NCBI GenBank assembly: GCA_937896065.1
Contig: CALBLI010000024.1
Location: forward strand, 1-23,928
Source of the DNA: an uncultured Caryophanales bacterium
Lineage (GTDB): Bacteria; Bacillota_I; Bacilli_A; RFN20; CAG-288
Length of the DNA stretch: 23,928 nucleotides
Direction of reading: 5' to 3'
Shown: in pieces, positions 21,428-23,928 of the stretch
How positions within the stretch are numbered: the first letter of the stretch is position 1
Layout: the number at the start of each line of letters is the position of its first letter
The notes under the pieces: model-generated
Told to the model about the DNA's origin: nothing
Seen by the model: only the letters and a program-made list of their open reading frames with translations
Databases searched by the model: none
Program-made: the position numbers and the translations under genes

Positions 21428-22480
21428 TAATTGTTTTAGTAGCACATAATATGTGTTCTTTCCCTGACCGTATTTTTTTACTTTTCCGTTCTTTATCAAG
21501 GCTGATATTGCTTTTTCAACCGCACTAATAGAAATTGTCGGGCAAAGCTCGGCAATATTGGATTTAGTGAGCTTTCCGATTTTGGTCTCGAATGCACTTT
21601 CGACAAGTTCTGTCGCTGTTTTCTTCTTGCTGACAAGGCTCAATCTTTCTTCAAAATCGTTGTATGCAGAAAGAATCGTCATAAGCATATATTTTATAAA
21701 GGGAGTCGGATCGTCTTTTCCCTCATGCCAACCGATTTGACTATCATATAATGCGTCATAATACAAATCCTTATATTTAGCAATTTTGCTTTCAAGCGAT
21801 ATATACTTCCCGACAAAGTATCCCGAGCGATATAAAAGCAATGTTGTCAGAAGTCTGCTCATTCTACCGTTGCCGTCACGGAAAGGATGAATGCAAAGAA
21901 AATCGTGTATGAAGATAGGTATCAACAAGAGTGCGTCCACACTTCCGTCTTCAATTGCTTCGTTGAACGTTTTGCAAAGATTTTCTATCGCCATCGGTGT
22001 TTCAAACGAATCGAGCGGCATAAACAAAACAGTCTTATTACCGTTTTCGTCTATAGCGGAAATCTCATTCTGCGAGTTTTTGAAACATCCTCCGAAATTT
22101 GCCTCGGTATTGTGGGAATACAATATCTTGTGAAGTTGCAAAATATAGTTCGGAGTTATTGTGATATACTCAAAACTCTCATGAATTGTGGCAAGTGCGT
22201 CACGATATCCAGCAATCTCTTTTTCGTTTCGGTTTCTCGGTGTCGTCTTTTGCAAAATCAGTTGCTTTAACCTTGTTTCCGTTGTTCCAATACCCTCAAT
22301 TGCATTGCTGGCTTCCGTGCTTTGAATCTTTGCAATTTCAACAAGTCTATCAAGTTCCAATTGCTTTTGAGAAAAGTATAACTTTTGTTGGCCTTTCATC
22401 TCGTGAATTTTGACAAGATACTCAATGATTGTGCTATCCCATTTACAGTTTGTAAGTTTTTTATAATCGAATTCTCTCAT
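21419..22480 (-). CDS. Class II Fic family protein (AMP transferase) with C-terminal winged helix
   Basis: Fic enzymes transfer AMP (sometimes other nucleotide parts) from ATP to hydroxyl side chains of target proteins. The 353-residue protein has the intact active-site motif His-Pro-Phe-Arg-Asp-Gly-Asn-Gly-Arg at 198-206. The N-terminal inhibitory helix carries Ser58-x-x-x-Glu62-Gly63, which places it in class II, where the Glu blocks ATP until relieved. Residues about 300-350 form a winged-helix DNA-binding region, so it may bind its own promoter. AGGAG lies about 6 nt before the ATG. It has its own promoter with three operator-like motifs and its own terminator, a self-contained cassette. 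Base composition is visibly more G/C-rich, with CCG/CGG/GTC codons rare in neighbours, which suggests recent transfer. Confidence 0.92.
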   Translation of the reverse strand: MREFDYKKLTNCKWDSTIIEYLVKIHEMKGQQKLYFSQKQLELDRLVEIAKIQSTEASNAIEGIGTTETRLKQLILQKTTPRNRNEKEIAGYRDALATIHESFEYITITPNYILQLHKILYSHNTEANFGGCFKNSQNEISAIDENGNKTVLFMPLDSFETPMAIENLCKTFNEAIEDGSVDALLLIPIFIHDFLCIHPFRDGNGRMSRLLTTLLLYRSGYFVGKYISLESKIAKYKDLYYDALYDSQIGWHEGKDDPTPFIKYMLMTILSAYNDFEERLSLVSKKKTATELVESAFETKIGKLTKSNIAELCPTISISAVEKAISALIKNGKVKKYGQGKNTYYVLLKQLLS

Positions 22481-22491
22481 TTTTAACTCCT

Positions 22492-22542
22492 TTCTCGTAA
22501 ATTATAGCATTTTTTACGAGAATTGTTAATAAGTTACGAGAA
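22492..22542 (-). promoter_or_regulatory. fic promoter with three 9-bp operator motifs
   Basis: On the minus strand, TTAACA (22529-22524) and TATAAT (22506-22501) are 17 nt apart, a strong promoter. TTCTCGTAA occurs just upstream of the -35 (22542-22534) and within the spacer (22522-22514), 20 bp apart. Its inverted copy TTACGAGAA (22500-22492) abuts the -10 on the downstream side. Every copy is a perfect 9-mer. Confidence 0.8.
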
Positions 22543-22610
22543 TAAAAGCAATAAATCTGCAATGAAAAGGTCAGACACAATTTACTTTAAATCAAACCTA
22601 TGCTTTTCTT

Positions 22611-22665
22611 ATGTAAGCGTACATAGCATTCGACAAGCTTAGCACCCATACTTGTAATCGTGTAA
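22611..22665. repeat. Diverged repeat, copy 2
   Basis: About 55 nt matching 19563-19619 in the same orientation. On the minus strand it is open as a short reading frame (Met-Gly-Ala-Lys-Leu-Val-Glu-Cys-Tyr), which the gap in copy 1 would break. Whether it is a gene-end remnant or a DNA/RNA element is unclear. Confidence 0.6.
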
Positions 22666-22756
22666 TTTATTACCACCTTTTAACACCCTTATATGAGTTA
22701 AAGATTACCGTCGCCTGTAACCTTTTTTTATTTTAATCTAGGGGGTTTACAAGTAT
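22648..22756. repeat. 10-bp inverted repeat downstream of the HNH gene
   Basis: ATACTTGTAA (22648-22657) and TTACAAGTAT (22747-22756) are perfect inverted copies, 89 nt apart. The right arm is 2 nt after the HNH stop codon; the left arm lies inside repeat copy 2. The interval has no gene and includes a T-rich tract (T7 at about 22723-22729). Confidence 0.55.
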
Positions 22757-22757
22757 C

Positions 22758-23717
22758 TTACTTACTTGCCTCCTTCTCTAAATTTTTAGCTAAATTTGTA
22801 AATATGTAATTAAATTTAATCCATTTTTCAGTAGGTTTTACCTTTGTATTAGCATCAGTATTTACGACAACTAAATCATTAATAAAAAACGGAGCACCAA
22901 ATTCACCATTAATTTCTTTGAAATCAATATTCTGAGATTGCTTGTACATATCTGTTTTGTTTTCAAAATAATCAACTCTAAATCTAATTTCATACTCATC
23001 AACGCAGTTAACTGCTTTAAAGTAATATCCAAGATATGTATTGAGCAAAATGCATTTATCAAGCATATTTTGTATATCCTCTTTTTTAGCCATATCATAA
23101 TCTCTAATAATAATTCTAGTTTCTTCCCAGTTATTATTTTGAAACAATAAAAATGTTTCTTTACTCTTGCTTGATGAAAAATAACTCAGATTTTCATTAT
23201 CAAATAATTGTTCAATAAAATCAACAATTGCAGTATTATGGACATTTTTAAATCTAATAAGAATAGAACCAACAAATCGATGCTTGTTCTGAATACCTTT
23301 TAAGTTCTTATATAATCTTACTCCATAAGCAGAATCATAGAAGTTTGTTTCATTATCTTCATTTTGTTGCTCACTATCATGCTTAGATATTTCTCTAATC
23401 TCATAATGATTTTCAACCTTTAAAATCTCAAACTTCTTTCCATTGGCATTAAATACTGGAAATTTGTCTGTCTTTTCATCATTAGTTGAAATATGGCAAA
23501 TTATTAAATTATAATCAGCAGTCTTGCCACCCCTGCTTTGCGGAAGAATATGATCAACATTCCATCCAAATTCGCTGTTACGATTATTGTAAGCACCTTT
23601 AGCAATTTCACGTCCAGTAAAATCTTTTACCTTTGTGGTTTTGCCATAGAACTTACTCCAAAGTCGCATAGCGGTCTCCTTGTTTAAATCCATAGATTTT
23701 GTGTTTGTGTTTTTCAT
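22758..23717 (-). CDS. HNH endonuclease domain protein without RuvC
   Basis: This 319-residue protein has an HNH (beta-beta-alpha metal) nuclease domain at about residues 50-82. Asp55-His56 lie in Val-Asp-His-Ile-Leu-Pro-Gln-Ser-Arg-Gly-Gly, with Asn70 and then Asn79 two residues before Lys82. The general base would be His56. There are no zinc Cys-x-x-Cys knuckles. The C-terminal ~220 residues are mixed alpha/beta, rich in Asn, Lys and aromatic residues, and I do not recognise them; no RuvC motif is visible. Candidate starts are Met1 (23717), Met9 (23693) and Met17 (23669). Met17 has AAGGAG 6 nt upstream, but the residues before it (Asp-Leu-Asn-Lys-Glu-Thr-Ala-Met) look like a family N-terminus, so Met9 or Met1 is preferred. 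A structured, HEARO-like leader precedes it on the same strand, which hints at an RNA-associated mobile nuclease. Confidence 0.85.
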   Translation of the reverse strand: MKNTNTKSMDLNKETAMRLWSKFYGKTTKVKDFTGREIAKGAYNNRNSEFGWNVDHILPQSRGGKTADYNLIICHISTNDEKTDKFPVFNANGKKFEILKVENHYEIREISKHDSEQQNEDNETNFYDSAYGVRLYKNLKGIQNKHRFVGSILIRFKNVHNTAIVDFIEQLFDNENLSYFSSSKSKETFLLFQNNNWEETRIIIRDYDMAKKEDIQNMLDKCILLNTYLGYYFKAVNCVDEYEIRFRVDYFENKTDMYKQSQNIDFKEINGEFGAPFFINDLVVVNTDANTKVKPTEKWIKFNYIFTNLAKNLEKEASK

Positions 23718-23718
23718 A

Positions 23719-23928
23719 CTAAAACATTCAGAAAGACACTTGACCTCCTATATTATTAAGGCAATTCAACAAAATCATGTGACCAGCCATAGGGCGACCT
23801 ATTGCTATCAGCCTCAAAGGGCAATCCTCATAATAGCATTGCAGAAGATTAACTAGTCAGCTTTCATAGAAAGTTACTTTTGAAACTTTAATGATGCAAA
23901 CTTTCGGATATAGTCCATTTCTATGTTC
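23719..23928 (-). ncRNA. Structured leader resembling HEARO/omega RNA (boundaries uncertain)
   Basis: The 210 bases before the HNH gene, read on the minus strand, are not coding and are densely structured. AAAGTT/AACTTT is a 6-bp hairpin (23889-23870). ATTGC/GCAAT (23825-23801) encloses a small CCTTTGAGG hairpin. Directly after it, ATAGG/CCTAT closes a 4-nt TCGC loop (23802-23789). A GGA/TCC hairpin lies near 23914. An AGGAGG follows at about 23750. The conserved-looking blocks CTGACTAGTTAATCTTCTGC and GGCTGATAGCAATAGGTCGC resemble what I remember of the HEARO RNA that precedes HNH-nuclease ORFs (omega RNA of IscB). This is recall, not a search. The 5' end, where a guide would lie, may be outside the window. 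Confidence 0.5.

Noticed and set aside
21887..22413. Plus-strand open frames opposite fic
   Set aside because: They mirror the fic coding strand, lack ribosome sites and resemble no family.
22569..22580. GGTCAGACAC-type sequence resembling IS or REP ends
   Set aside because: Single short occurrence with no partner or transposase; chance cannot be excluded.
1..23928. CRISPR array, tRNA or rRNA genes
   Set aside because: No regularly spaced identical repeats with unique spacers were seen, and no tRNA cloverleaf or rRNA sequence was recognised on either strand.

Overview
The window is AT-rich, low-GC Firmicutes-type DNA. The gene content suggests a gut anaerobe from the Bacilli, Erysipelotrichia or RF39-like Mollicutes side. 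Evidence is the hrcA-grpE-dnaK-dnaJ order under CIRCE operators, GGAGG ribosome sites and strong TATAAT boxes. TGA is used as a stop (hrcA ends in TGA) and intact genes write Trp as TGG, so the standard code fits better than the Mycoplasma code. The organism is an inference.

Layout. 1-3450: a ferritin, then a two-gene membrane operon on the minus strand (a Wzy/O-antigen-ligase-like protein overlapping a YwaF-like protein). 3451-5226: AT-rich intergenic DNA, a tail-anchored helical protein of unknown function and a YhcH/YjgK/YiaL sugar-metabolism protein. 5317-10321: a complete HrcA-regulated chaperone operon with two CIRCE elements bracketing its promoter and a clean terminator after dnaJ. 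10406-11708: a DUF4143-type ATPase broken by a nonsense codon and a poly-A frameshift. 11713-17567: a carbohydrate locus made of an oligo-1,6-glucosidase-type GH13 enzyme overlapping an MFS/GPH-type sugar transporter, facing a divergent GH2 glycosidase across a promoter region with an operator-like inverted repeat. 17654-19356: a DegV-family lipid-binding protein and an SDR oxidoreductase.

19357 to the end is accessory DNA. It holds a run of decayed genes: an EFR1-type flavodoxin/ferredoxin with its middle deleted and a TGA in place of a cluster cysteine, a SHOCT-like small gene, a serine-recombinase N-terminus, and an HK97-type phage portal fragment fused tail-to-tail to the recombinase fragment. 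It also holds diverged repeats and a 20-bp-periodic iteron array. Two intact genes stand out. One is a class II Fic AMPylase whose promoter is wrapped in three copies of a 9-bp motif, with a further pair at the 3' end of the gene. The other is an HNH nuclease lacking any RuvC domain. It is preceded at the right edge of the window by a structured leader that resembles, from memory, the HEARO (omega) RNA that accompanies IscB-type nucleases. The HNH gene plus leader is the best candidate for an undescribed system here.
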